A stretch of DNA of 64,000 nt. Source: Mycoplasma sp. E35C. GTDB lineage: Bacteria > Bacillota_I > Bacilli_A > Mycoplasmatales > Mycoplasmoidaceae. The position numbers and the translations under genes are program-made. This document shows positions 1-9,663 of this stretch, piece after piece; positions within the stretch are counted from its first letter, which is position 1, and each line of letters starts with the position of its first letter. The DNA is taken from the NCBI RefSeq assembly GCF_019873825.1, contig NZ_CP068418.1:496001-560000 (forward strand), given 5' to 3'. Below the pieces are notes generated by a model. It ran no database searches. It saw only the letters and a list, made by a program, of their open reading frames with translations, and was not told the origin of the DNA.

Positions 1-362
1 ACAAAATTAATTACATCATCATAAAAATTAAAGTAATTGGCTTCTAATAAACCTTTTTTCTTGCTAATGTATTCATTCATAACAAGAATTGGTAAAGATT
101 CACTAATGGTTGCATCTTTGGTATCAATTGGATGGATTTTTTTTAATTTTGATAACCGTTCAACACTTCGTGATTGAAAAAATTCAAAGTTATGTAATGA
201 ACCAATTGTGATGTATCTGCCATTTTTGGATAAGATTTTCTTCGTGCCTAACGCAATCAAACTAATCAAGGAATTATCTTCAAATAACACCTTAATAATC
301 TGATCAAATTCAGCATAATCAAAATAATCGATTAAATAACCTTTTTTTGTTATAGCACTCAT
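1..362 (-). CDS. recO: DNA repair protein RecO, N-terminal part (cut by window edge)
   Basis: The reading frame starts at an ATG at 362 and runs off the left edge, so only about 120 residues are visible. They look like the RecO N-terminal OB-fold: a start of the type GYLIDYFDYAEFDQIIKVLF, then an SLISLIALGTKK stretch matching the 'G-x-hydrophobic-x-G-A-R/K' segment of RecO. RecO loads RecA onto SSB-coated single-stranded DNA and anneals strands in recombinational repair. The start overlaps the 3' end of era by 13 nt, which suggests translational coupling. The family call rests on the N-terminal pattern only. Confidence 0.7.
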   Translation of the reverse strand, partial: MSAITKKGYLIDYFDYAEFDQIIKVLFEDNSLISLIALGTKKILSKNGRYITIGSLHNFEFFQSRSVERLSKLKKIHPIDTKDATISESLPILVMNEYISKKKGLLEANYFNFYDDVINF

Positions 363-1252
363 TTCTTATGACCTAATGATTTGATTAGATAATCATCGTT
401 GCGTCATTCTTTTTCAACTTTAACAAAAAGTTTTAAATTGATTTTGCAATCATAAATATTTAATAATTCCATTCTAGCAGCCATACCAATTTTTTTAATC
501 ATTGAAGCGTTTTTACCAATAATGATTTTCTTTTGTGACTCACGTTCTGTAACGATTGCACATTCGATGTTGAACATCTTTTTTTCTTGATTGTAATTCT
601 TAGTTTCAAGAATTACAGCCACTGAATGCGGAACTTCTTGATAAGTAAAATTCAGAATTTTTTCACGGATAATTTCGGTAATTTCAAAATTATCTTTTTC
701 ATTTTCATCAAGTTGTGATTCTGGAATTTCATATTGTTCATCTAACAATTGATATAAACCATCATCAATTTGATCATTAACTTCATCAACTAATAAATTA
801 GTTTTTATTGTTTTAACGACATTAAATGAATCACGAATTAATTTATCTGCTTCATTGATATTATCTTCATTTTTAATCAAGTCAATTTTTGAATAAATTA
901 CGATTAAATTATCAATTTTATATGACTTGATAATGTTTAATAAGTTGATAAATTCTTCGCTGATTTTTTTAGCACTATCAACAATTAAAATACAAGCATG
1001 AGCATGTTTATAAGCTTGTTTAATTTCGCTGTTTAAAAATAAGCTTAACTTATTAAAACTCTTATGAAACCCAGGAGTGTCAAGTAATAAATAATCAACT
1101 TTTTCATGTTCAATTTTATGAGCAATAACATTTCTTGTTGTTTGATCATACTTAGAAACAATTGCTACTTTATTTTTAGCAATCTTATTAATTAAAGTTG
1201 ATTTACCAACACTAGCTAATCCAGTAATGACAACAATTCCTGATTTTTTCAT
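350..1252 (-). CDS. era: GTPase Era
   Basis: About 300 residues, the usual Era length. The GTPase domain shows a P-loop (GLASVGKST), the G3 motif DTPGF and a G4-like SKID in place of the usual NKxD. The C-terminal KH domain carries the GxxG loop (IIIGKNASMIKKIG). Era binds the 3' end of 16S rRNA and helps mature the small ribosomal subunit. One TGA is read as Trp near the C-terminus and the gene ends at a TAA at 350. I prefer the ATG at 1252; an in-frame GTG lies two codons upstream. It overlaps ybeY upstream and recO downstream, so the three are probably cotranscribed. Confidence 0.95.
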
Positions 1253-1710
1253 ACGCACTTTCTGATTTTTTTAATAACTTGATTCAAGATTTTATCTTGA
1301 ATATTTAAGGTTACATATTCATATGCATCACTTTGCTCATGATCAAATTCTAATAGATGCATTAAACCATGAATAATCATTCTAATCATTAAATATAAAT
1401 AACCTACTTGATATTTTTTAGCATCCTTAGCAATCTTTTTTGAACAAATGAAAATTTCGCCCAATAATGGTGAAACGATTTCAACATTTTCTCACAAGCA
1501 AACACTAATCACGTCTGCTACGTATTGTTTATTTCTTAATGAAGTATTAAGTTCTAAACTACGGGCTTCACTAATAAAATTTAGTTCGTAATATAGTTTA
1601 TCTTTGATTTTGAAATGCGCTGAAAAACAATTATTAATAATAATTAATAATTGTTCTAAATCGTCTTTAAGAAATGCTGGTGGTTTAATTACATCAAAAT
1701 GATTAATCAT
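1216..1710 (-). CDS. ybeY: Endoribonuclease YbeY (rRNA maturation factor)
   Basis: 164 residues. The diagnostic zinc-binding motif HGLMHLLEFDH (H-G-x-x-H-x5-H) is complete. YbeY is a metal-dependent single-strand RNase involved in 16S rRNA 3'-end processing and ribosome quality control, and its gene commonly sits next to era. One TGA-Trp lies in mid-gene. The stop (TAG) falls about 36 nt inside the era coding region, so the two are tightly coupled. The N-terminal half is poorly conserved, as is usual for the family. Confidence 0.92.
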
Positions 1711-1720
1711 ACTTAATTAA

Positions 1721-2089
1721 TTATAGATTAATCGATTTGATTAAATGTTGATACAGAACAGATTTACCTAAATAAAAACTAATTGTTCCAACCGATTCAT
1801 TAATCGATTTTTTAGTTGTCAAAATTAGGGTGTTATCTTGATTTTCATCGATATTAAATTTAATTGCTTCATTAGAATTCTTGTGATAACCCAATAAATA
1901 ATGTGCTTTATTATTTTTAATAAATTGTTCTAGATCACTTTGATCAGCATATTTTATGTAATATTGATTATCAATTCTTTGGTAAGTAAAGTTGGAATAA
2001 ACATTAACCTTTATTAAAAAGACCATACCAATAAAAGTAATAATCACAATCAAAAGACCAGCAATAATGCTATTAATTATCTTATTCAT
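1721..2089 (-). CDS. Small single-pass membrane protein, unknown function
   Basis: 122 residues with one strong N-terminal transmembrane helix (about residues 5-27, rich in Ile/Leu/Val) followed by a short extracytoplasmic-type domain. I see no recognisable enzyme motif. Its ATG overlaps the stop of the upstream C39 ABC transporter by 8 nt, so it is almost certainly translated with it. Related mycoplasmas carry a small gene at the same place between ybeY and this transporter. An accessory role in export is an inference from position only; the layout (short N-terminus, one helix, soluble tail) resembles membrane-fusion or immunity proteins but proves neither. Confidence 0.65.
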   Translation of the reverse strand: MNKIINSIIAGLLIVIITFIGMVFLIKVNVYSNFTYQRIDNQYYIKYADQSDLEQFIKNNKAHYLLGYHKNSNEAIKFNIDENQDNTLILTTKKSINESVGTISFYLGKSVLYQHLIKSINL

Positions 2090-4079
2090 AATCGTGCAAG
2101 TTTATCCTGTTTTTAAAGTATTTCATAAAGCTATTATCATGCTCAATCATGATTGTTAAATTGTTCTTAATAATGTGTTTTACAATAACTTCAAACACGA
2201 CATGTTTAACCGATTCATCAATGTTATTAAGCACTTCATCTAATAAAAATAATTTATTGCGAACATTATATGAATGTAATAGTTTTAATACTTGATTTTG
2301 GCCTGAACTTAGATTGTATTTATCAGCATCAAAAAGCTTAAAATACTCGATGATTTTTAATAATTCTGGTCTTCTGTTTTTCTTCATAAATTCAATTAAT
2401 CATTCATTGTCTAATTCAATATTAGTCTTTTGATCTGATAAATAAACGACGTGATTTAAGAAGAATTCATTGCTATATTTATTAATATTAACTTCATTGA
2501 TATAAATTTCTCCTGATGATAATAATTGACGTTTAATAATTGATTTAAGTAATGTTGATTTCCCAGATGCATTTTTGGCATACAAAAATGTTGGTGCATT
2601 GATTGTTAAATTTAAATCATTAAATATTGGATTTTGATCAAAAAATAAATAAACATTTTTAAAACTAACAGATTTAATTACTCTTGTTCGATCAATCAAA
2701 TTATTAACTTCATTTTTTAATAACAAAAGATTATTAACTTTTTGGTATGAAATATAAAACTCATAACTTTCATTCATAAATCTAATCAAACCATCAATGC
2801 TACTAATCAATAATCCCTGTAATGTGCTGACATAAATTAGGGTTGCTAAATCAATTGTGTTTAAATTGATAATTAATGAAATTCCAACAACTAATGTGAT
2901 GCTAGTAATAAAATACTTAATTAGTTCAAAAACAGAATTACTAACATTGACATTTAAATGGATTTTCTGGTTTAAATTCTGATTTTTCTTAAAAATATCA
3001 TTAACTTTATCATTTCAATAATGATAAAACCCTTGATGTTGGGAATTAATAATGGTTTTATGAAATTCATATAAGTATGTTTGCTGTTTGATTTGTAATT
3101 CCTTAGATTTTTGGTTATATCCTTTAAATCACAATAAATTTAAGATCAAATAAATTAATGAAACAACACTTTGAAATAAAGTGATAAATAAGAAGAAAAC
3201 ATGAATTTTATGAAGCAAAATAATTGCAGTAATAACAATTAAAAAGTTATTAATAAAATTAGATATTTTCTTAATATAAAAAGTTAAACAAGTATTTAAA
3301 TAATCATCATATTTATAGATTGTGCCAATATCATCTTTGATAACCTTAATTGTTTTAGGTAAACTGAAAGTATATAAAAAAGTTTTTCATCAATATTGGT
3401 ATTTATTCTTAATTAATTGTTGTTGTCAAATATTCAACAACCCTGAACCAATTAAGTTTATTAACTTAATAATAATGAAGGTAATGATGATAATTAAGAT
3501 GTTATTAATTACTGAAGTATTTATGACATCATTGATTAAAATTTTAAATAAAAAAGTTAATCCAATACTACTAAAAGTAATGAGTAATTCAATCATTAAA
3601 AATATCAAAATATACGGTAAATTTATGATATTTTTAAATCTAAATTGCGTTTTATAATTAACAGGAATATAGTTTTTAAGATCAGGTTTTACAAGAATAA
3701 TTACACCCGCAAATAATTCTTTGAATTCATCATAATTAATTATTCTTTTTTCATTATTTGCAGAATCAAAAACAACGAATTTATTATTCTTATTTTTAAC
3801 AATCACAAAGTGATTAAAATTATCTGCTTTTAATAAACAAACTAAGTATTGGTTTTTAATCTTAATTAGTTCATCAAATGTTGCTTGGTAAGATTCACAA
3901 TTCAAATAATGCGCGTTAGCAATACTTTCAAATTGAGCAATATTAATTCCCTGATTGTTAATATGCGTATTAGCTTTAATCATGAAATCATTTAGTTCAT
4001 AACCAAAATGATGTTGATACAACATCATGATTACACTAATGCCACAATCATTACGATCTTTTTGCTTAATTAATTTCAC
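2082..4079 (-). CDS. Peptidase-containing ABC transporter (C39 bacteriocin-type exporter)
   Basis: 665 residues in one frame with several TGA-Trp codons. The N-terminal C39 peptidase domain has its catalytic Cys12 (DRNDCGISV), a His at about 90 (NHFVIV) and an Asp at about 105 (VFDSAN). A six-helix membrane domain follows (about 150-430). The ATPase domain has Walker A (NASGKST), the signature LSSGQ, Walker B (LFLLDE) and an H-loop His (IEHD). Proteins of this class cleave a double-glycine leader from a peptide and export the product. All catalytic and nucleotide-binding residues are present, so it should be active. I see no double-glycine precursor gene nearby, so the cargo is unknown. It heads a compact minus-strand group with ybeY and era. 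Confidence 0.92.
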
Positions 4080-4151
4080 AATATTAAATTACATATCAAG
4101 ATATGTTTTTTATCTCTAAAAAACACAAAAATTAATTAAGCAAAATAAAAA

Positions 4152-4183
4152 AACACCAATTCTTTCCACTAAAAATTGGTGTT
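4152..4183 (-). terminator. Rho-independent terminator after ftsZ
   Basis: Ten-bp stem AACACCAATT / AATTGGTGTT with a 12-nt loop. Read on the minus strand it is followed by TTTTTATTTTG. It lies about 280 nt downstream of the ftsZ stop and closes the division cluster. Confidence 0.8.
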
Positions 4184-4459
4184 CTTTAAGTTTTTTGCAT
4201 AATGGCTTTAATCTGTGATTAAAGTAAATCGGTTAGATTCTATACTGACAATTAATTCAACAAAAACGTTGATTATAAATAAATTAGAAAGAATAAATTA
4301 AATGGTAATTAAAAAGGACAAAAATATCTAATAGAAAGGAGTAAAAACAATATGAAAGAAAAAAATTAGTAAAAAAATTAAATCAAGAGAATGATAATAA
4401 TTATGAAAAATAAACTAATTAATTGTTTTTCTAGAATTGGGTTAAACCGATTGGATAAG
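4184..4459. other. Non-coding gap after ftsZ with a stray start site
   Basis: No gene found. On the plus strand a good Shine-Dalgarno (AGAAAGGAG, 4333-4341) stands 10 nt before an ATG at 4352, but the frame encodes only MKEKN before a TAG. A run of seven As at 4360-4366 lies inside it; dropping one A would extend the frame by nine codons only. A short inverted repeat (CTTTAAT / ATTAAAG) occurs near 4208-4226. This may be the remnant of a lost gene or a leader peptide. Confidence 0.4.
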
Positions 4460-5881
4460 TTAATTATCAGAATCTAGATCAGCTAATATACTGCTAGTTT
4501 CGATATTGGTCTTTGTTTTTTTATTTAGTCTGTCTTTATTAACAACAATAAGTGCATTCTCAGTTGTCTTGTTATCATCAGCATTAATGTATAAATCAGG
4601 CGAAATAAAATTTACAGGATAATTTTGGTTTTCAGGGTGATTAATTAAGTAATTTCAATTGTAATCCAAACTTCGATTCGAATGAATCAAACCGCTAATC
4701 TTCTTGCCAATAATCGTAATAGTCGTTTCATCACCATCAGCATCACTATTCCCAAACACAATATGGGCGTTACTGCTAACAGATTGTCTGATCTTACTAT
4801 TAATCTCATCATACAATCTTCCGGGGAATTGCCTGTTGAGTTGATACATAACAATCAGTTTATCAGCACTCAATCAATCTTGATTTAAAAGATCGATATT
4901 TCTTAAATCAACTTGGCTACTTGAAATCTTAATTTCTTTCACCAAGAATTCATAAGATGATTCATCATTAACATCAAAAAATTCGGTTAAATCAGCATAA
5001 TCAATATCATGAATTGTTTTTTGTTGAATTAACTTAATAATCGCATTAATTGAAGTTCCAATCTCATAACTAATCGCTTCAAAACGATCAAGCACTGGTA
5101 GATTAGATAATTTTTGGTTTAAATCATCGTTTCTAATTAAGTTCGTAGCCGTTGCTTTTTTTAATAATAAATACAAAGCATCTGAAGCTTTTTCATAAGT
5201 TAAATTACCTTCATTTGCTGATGGCATTAGTGCATAAGATAAGGTAAGAATATTCTTTTCAGCTGTTTTTTGAACAATATACTTAGCACCAGCTGTGCCA
5301 ACTCCTTTACCTAATCCAGCAACAACAATACAGATGTCACAATCTTCTAGAATTTGATCTAGATTGCTATCAAAATATTGCGAAATTGCATTGTGGGCTT
5401 TTTGAATATTTCCACCAGTTCCATAACCATTTGTGTATGGTGTGTCAATCAGTAATTTAATAGATTTTGAATTATATTTATTTTTTAAAGTTGCTAGATG
5501 TTTAGCATCAGTATTTAATAAATAAAAAACAACTTCATCATTAATTAAATGATTAAAATTTACAGCAATATATTCAACGATATTTGAACCAGCATTACCA
5601 ATACCAATCACCTTAATTTTTTTGTTATTTTTATACTTACTAACAAAGAAATTTTCTTGGTTATTAAATTGATTTAAATTTGATGAAAATGTTTGATTTT
5701 CTCGTAAATTATTGTTAAAAAAATCTTCATCAAAATAACCTAATTTTGGTAATTTTTCTAAATCCAAATCATTCTTATCTGAGTTTATTAATTTGTCGAA
5801 TTCAGAATATAAAACCTTTAGCTCTTCTTTTGCTTGTTCTATTGAAAAATCTTCGTATTTTTTCTTATCTGAATCTGACAT
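4460..5881 (-). CDS. ftsZ: Cell division protein FtsZ (divergent)
   Basis: 473 residues. The tubulin-like GTPase fold is recognisable: an N-terminal GIGNAGSN motif, a NTDAKHL segment and the T4 loop region AGLGKGVGTAGA. The canonical loop is GGGTGTG, so the signature is degenerate here. A negatively charged N-terminal extension of about 90 residues precedes the fold, and a C-terminal stretch of about 140 residues follows it. FtsZ polymerises into the cytokinetic ring. It is last in mraZ-rsmH-FtsA-like-ftsZ, 10 nt after the FtsA-like stop, and is followed by a terminator. Several TGA-Trp codons lie near the C-terminus. Position and motifs make the call firm; whether it still hydrolyses GTP normally is open. 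Confidence 0.88.
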
Positions 5882-5891
5882 AACTTAAATA

Positions 5892-7181
5892 TTATTTGGC
5901 ACTCAATTTAGTTAAAATGCTATTGATTTCTTTATTGATTGATAGCAAGATTGCTTTCTTGTCACTTTCATGATCGTAGTTGTAATCATGTTGTGAAATA
6001 ATGTGATTATCAATTTTGTTAATTGATAGATCAAATTCGTATTGTTTTTTGATTGCTAAATATGATTGTTGGTATTGTTTTTTAGCAGATCATAATTTTA
6101 ATGAATACAATTTTGAAATCTCAACATCATTAACTAACTCATTTTCTTTGTTTAATAAGTTGTTAGCAATTGCACTATTACGATTAGTGTTGATAATAAT
6201 TTGTTTGATTTCTTTTTTGAACTCTTGCTTGATTAATTCTAGTTCTTTATTAATGTGATCAACAATTGGAACAATGTATTTTTGAATGCAAGCATCTAAA
6301 TCTTGTTTTGATAAATATTGGTAATTTAAGAATTGATCACTTGTTTTAATTAATAAGTTGTATGAACTATCTTCTGCTAAGTTTAATAAAGCGTTGTTGA
6401 AATATTGTTCAATAATGTCGTTTAAATCGTTGTTATTATTTTTTGGATTTAATTTCTTAAATACATTAGCTTTAACCTGATTTAAACCAACGTTCATTTT
6501 TCTAGAAATAATGAAAGTATCATCTAGATAAATATTAATGCTGGTGTGATCATCTAATACATCAATAACTAAACTATCAGAAGCGTCTTTTAATTGTTGA
6601 GTTGCTAAGTAATTTAATTCTTGACTACTAATGCCACATACTTTTAAACCTAATTGGTTAATTGTTTGTTTTAAATCAGCTAATAGATTTGATTTTGTAT
6701 GATAAACCAATAAGATTGCATAATAATCAGTGTTGGCTACTAATTCGCTTGCCGCATTTTTAGTATTTTTTTCAACTGTTTTATAAATCTTATAATCAAT
6801 AATTTGATCAGGATTTAATTTAGTCTTATTAGAATTGAAAACAAACTTTTTAATTTCGTTGTGAAATTGATCAGCACTTAAATAATTAATCACATTTGTT
6901 GCAACTTGAGTTGATTTTAAGTCATTAATTAAACCATCAAAATTAAGAATTACTTTTTGAATCAACATTTTACTACGTTGATTAATCAGATCTAATTGTT
7001 GTTGGATCTTTTGTTGTAATAATGTTTTATTAATAACTTTATTTTCGTCGTATAAGTTGGTGTTTTCAATAGTTATTTGACGCAATAAGTGCATTGATTT
7101 GTCATCATTAGTTGATAGCACCAAATCAATACTTTCTTTTTTAAATGTGATTGTTGCGTAAGTTTGTTTTAAGTTATACAT
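5892..7181 (-). CDS. FtsA-like (actin-fold) protein of the division cluster
   Basis: 429 residues, in the slot between rsmH and ftsZ where pneumoniae-group mycoplasmas carry a gene usually called hypothetical. The middle reads like the FtsA second phosphate-binding region: DSLVIDVLDDHTSINIYLDD, followed by RKMNVGLNQV where FtsA has a 'VIPIGG' type segment. Other FtsA features are only suggested (an SHS2-like stretch about 100-200, a long C-terminal helix). FtsA tethers FtsZ to the membrane. The Gly residues of the ATP-binding loop are largely lost, so nucleotide binding is doubtful, and I see no clear C-terminal amphipathic anchor. It starts 1 nt after the rsmH stop. The FtsA assignment is an inference from fold-like pattern and context. 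Confidence 0.55.
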
Positions 7182-7182
7182 A

Positions 7183-8118
7183 CTATTTGAGATGTTCTAA
7201 TAAGAATAGTTTGGCTGATCGTGATCGTTTGTTTTTTTCTAACTCTTCAATTGAAGGTTCTAATCCCTTGTTGAAGTGATTTTTGTAGTTTAATAATAAT
7301 TCGTTATTGATTGGAACATTGCTTAAACTATCAGTTGATGTAAGTTTTCTAAAGGCCTTTTTAATCATCTTTTCTTCTAATGAATGGAATGAGATAATTG
7401 CTAATCTACCATTTTTATTAAGAATATTAGGAATGATTTCTAAAACCTTTTGCAATACTTCTAGCTCATTATTAACAGCAATCCTGATGGCTTGAAAATA
7501 CTTTCTTGCTGGATGTTTTTTTTGATAAAGTTCTGATGGCTTAACATTCTTTTTAATCAATTCAACAACTTCTAATGTTGTTAAATCTTTTTGTTCAAAT
7601 GCATTTTTAAGAGCGATTGCTACTTTTTTACCATCTGAAATTTCACCATACTTTTTAAAAATCGTAATTAATTGATTAACTGTTGAACTCTTAATTAATT
7701 CTGTTGCATCAAGTTTTTGCTCTTGGTTCATACGCATATCAAACTTGCCAGCTTGATGATAACTAAATCCGCGAGTTGCTTGATCTAATTGATAACTAGA
7801 AACCCCTAAGTCAATTAAACAGCCATCAATTTTTTCTATTTTTAAATTAGCTAGATGTTTTTTGACATTAACGAAATTATCTTTAATTAATGTCACATTG
7901 TGATGTTCTTTGAATAACTCTTTACAATGGTTGATTGCTATACTGTCTTGATCAAAACCAATTAAATGACCTTGATCGCTTAGCGCTTTAATGATGTTAT
8001 AACTATGCCCACCAAATCCAATTGTTAAATCAAGATAAGTCCCGTTTTTATTAGTTATTAAGTTTTGCATCACTTCTTTTAATAAAACGGGGTAGTGAAT
8101 GTCGTTATTAATGATCAT
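7183..8118 (-). CDS. rsmH: 16S rRNA (cytosine1402-N4)-methyltransferase RsmH (MraW)
   Basis: 311 residues, the usual length. The SAM-binding motif is clear (YLDLTIGFGGHS), as are the family blocks DLGVSSYQLD, RGFSY and the C-terminal IISFHSLEE. RsmH N4-methylates C1402 of 16S rRNA in the P site. It lies between mraZ and the FtsA-like gene; its start overlaps the end of mraZ by 11 nt. No TGA codon occurs within it, so the boundaries are unambiguous. Confidence 0.97.
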   Translation of the reverse strand: MIINNDIHYPVLLKEVMQNLITNKNGTYLDLTIGFGGHSYNIIKALSDQGHLIGFDQDSIAINHCKELFKEHHNVTLIKDNFVNVKKHLANLKIEKIDGCLIDLGVSSYQLDQATRGFSYHQAGKFDMRMNQEQKLDATELIKSSTVNQLITIFKKYGEISDGKKVAIALKNAFEQKDLTTLEVVELIKKNVKPSELYQKKHPARKYFQAIRIAVNNELEVLQKVLEIIPNILNKNGRLAIISFHSLEEKMIKKAFRKLTSTDSLSNVPINNELLLNYKNHFNKGLEPSIEELEKNKRSRSAKLFLLEHLK

Positions 8119-8536
8119 TGTCCATTGCTTCGGCTAATTCAGTGAACTTATCAAAGTTATCTTCATTAAATTGATCGTACGCTTTTTGATCTCAGATTTC
8201 AATGTGATCACCCATACCAATAATGACAGCTTCTTTAGATAAACTAGCCATTTGTTTGAAATTAGCTGGAATTAAAATTCGGTTAGCACTATCAATTTCA
8301 ACTGTTGATGAGTTAGCAAACAGCAATCTGCGGTAGTTTCTACTTTGTTGGCTGTTGCTTGATTGTGCCAAGAATTTATTAGCATACTTATCAAATTCTT
8401 CAGGTGTACGTAGTTCTAAACAACCATCTAACCCTCTTGATAAAACCACACTGTCTTTAATTAGGTTTCTTAGCTTAGCTGGAATGCTTAATCTACCCTT
8501 AAGATCAATATTATGTTGATAGTTGCCGATAAACAT
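8108..8536 (-). CDS. mraZ: Transcriptional regulator MraZ
   Basis: 142 residues with two SpoVT/AbrB-type beta swapped-hairpin repeats: the first around IDLKGRLSIPAKLRN, the second around IDSANRILIPANFKQ. MraZ binds DNA upstream of its own operon and controls the division cluster. The start has an almost perfect Shine-Dalgarno (AGGAGG at 8550-8545, 8 nt before the ATG), which stands out in a genome where many genes have none. One TGA-Trp lies near the end. It is the first gene of the cluster, and three 10-bp MraZ-type boxes lie just upstream. Confidence 0.95.
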
Positions 8537-8590
8537 ATTATTAACCTCCTTTGGATAGAACTTCTACGTATTAATATTCTAAATTAAAAT

Positions 8591-8620
8591 CTCCCACTTT
8601 CAAACACTTTTCACCACAAT
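8591..8620 (-). promoter_or_regulatory. MraZ operator: three 10-bp direct boxes
   Basis: Read on the minus strand, three abutting decamers occur: ATTGTGGTGA, AAAGTGTTTG and AAAGTGGGAG. The last two share the AAAGTG core known from MraZ operators, and the first is degenerate. The 10-bp period puts them on one face of the helix, as expected for an octameric ring of MraZ. They lie 55-85 nt before the mraZ ATG, where a -35 region would be. Confidence 0.8.
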
Positions 8621-8692
8621 TATTTTATCAACCTTCTAAACACCTTTATTTTAAAGGTTTTTAAACTAAAATTTTTTTTGGTTATAAGTAAG

Positions 8693-8721
8693 AAAAAAAT
8701 GACCTGGCAAGGTCATTTTTT
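8693..8721 (-). terminator. Terminator after scpB
   Basis: Stem TGACCT / AGGTCA with a GGCA tetraloop, extended by A/T pairs on both sides; it could stop transcription in either direction. It lies about 40 nt after the scpB stop and separates it from the mraZ promoter. Confidence 0.85.
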
Positions 8722-8757
8722 AACGATTTTGATAATTTAGGGGGTTAAAGTGGGAGG

Positions 8758-9636
8758 TTATTCGTTCTCATCATAACGGTTTGAATCAAAGAAATTACCT
8801 TCTTGGTATGAATCAGGATCAAAATGTTTAATTTCAGGTAAATCATCAATTGATTCAATTCCGAATAAATCAAAGAATTTTTCAGAAACATTATATAAGA
8901 ACGGACGGCCAGGAGTATCAGCACGGCCAACTTCAACGATTAATTGTTTTTCTAATAAATTATCAACTAGATTTAATGAATCTACACCTCTGATTTCATT
9001 AATTCTACTTCTAGTACAAGGTTGGTTATATGCAACGATTGCTAATACTTCCATCATTCCCTTGTTTAATGGGTTTTTGAATTTTTCAGAAACATAGCGT
9101 TGCATTTCAGTTTTAACAGCAGCCTTAGTTAAGATCTTATATCTACCACCATAGTTTTTAATTGTTAAACCAAAGTTGTGATTGTGATCATAACTATAAA
9201 TCATTTTTTCTAGCTCATTAAACAATTCATCTTGATGTAATCGTGGCACAATCTTATTTAATTCTTGTAAGTTCATCCCATTCTTACCAGCCACATATAA
9301 AGCAGCCTGAATGATTGCTTGAATTGATAATGTTTTTTTAACATCAGTTGTTGATATTTCATCTGGATTTTCTAAATCATCAACAATTTCACTAGTTTGA
9401 GAGATTGCATCCTGAACAGATTGATAGAACTTTTCATTATCTTGGGTTTCAAAATCAATTGTTGAATTACCAATATCTTCAAATGTTGTTTTTTTAGGTT
9501 TAGCTGTTAGTTTATCAACTTGTATAGAAAAATCTTTTTGATCTTCTAAGATTTGTGATGTTGATAATTCTTCAATTGGTTTATTGTTATTTAATTTGAA
9601 CTTTTTAGTTACTTTTTTAATCTTAGTTGTTTTCAT
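8758..9636 (-). CDS. scpB: Segregation and condensation protein ScpB
   Basis: 292 residues from the ATG at 9636 (a TTG two codons upstream is possible). The conserved ScpB winged-helix core lies at about residues 105-270: QAIIQAALYVAG, VLAIVAYNQPCTRSRINEIRG, then VGRADTPGRPFLYNVSEKFF. The first ~100 residues are a charged, low-complexity extension absent from typical 190-residue ScpB. ScpB dimers bind the ScpA kleisin and the SMC heads to form bacterial condensin. It lies 27 nt downstream of the ScpA-encoding fusion and is followed by a terminator. Confidence 0.93.
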   Translation of the reverse strand: MKTTKIKKVTKKFKLNNNKPIEELSTSQILEDQKDFSIQVDKLTAKPKKTTFEDIGNSTIDFETQDNEKFYQSVQDAISQTSEIVDDLENPDEISTTDVKKTLSIQAIIQAALYVAGKNGMNLQELNKIVPRLHQDELFNELEKMIYSYDHNHNFGLTIKNYGGRYKILTKAAVKTEMQRYVSEKFKNPLNKGMMEVLAIVAYNQPCTRSRINEIRGVDSLNLVDNLLEKQLIVEVGRADTPGRPFLYNVSEKFFDLFGIESIDDLPEIKHFDPDSYQEGNFFDSNRYDENE

Positions 9637-9663
9637 AATCAATTAATGCTTAGGATTGTTATT

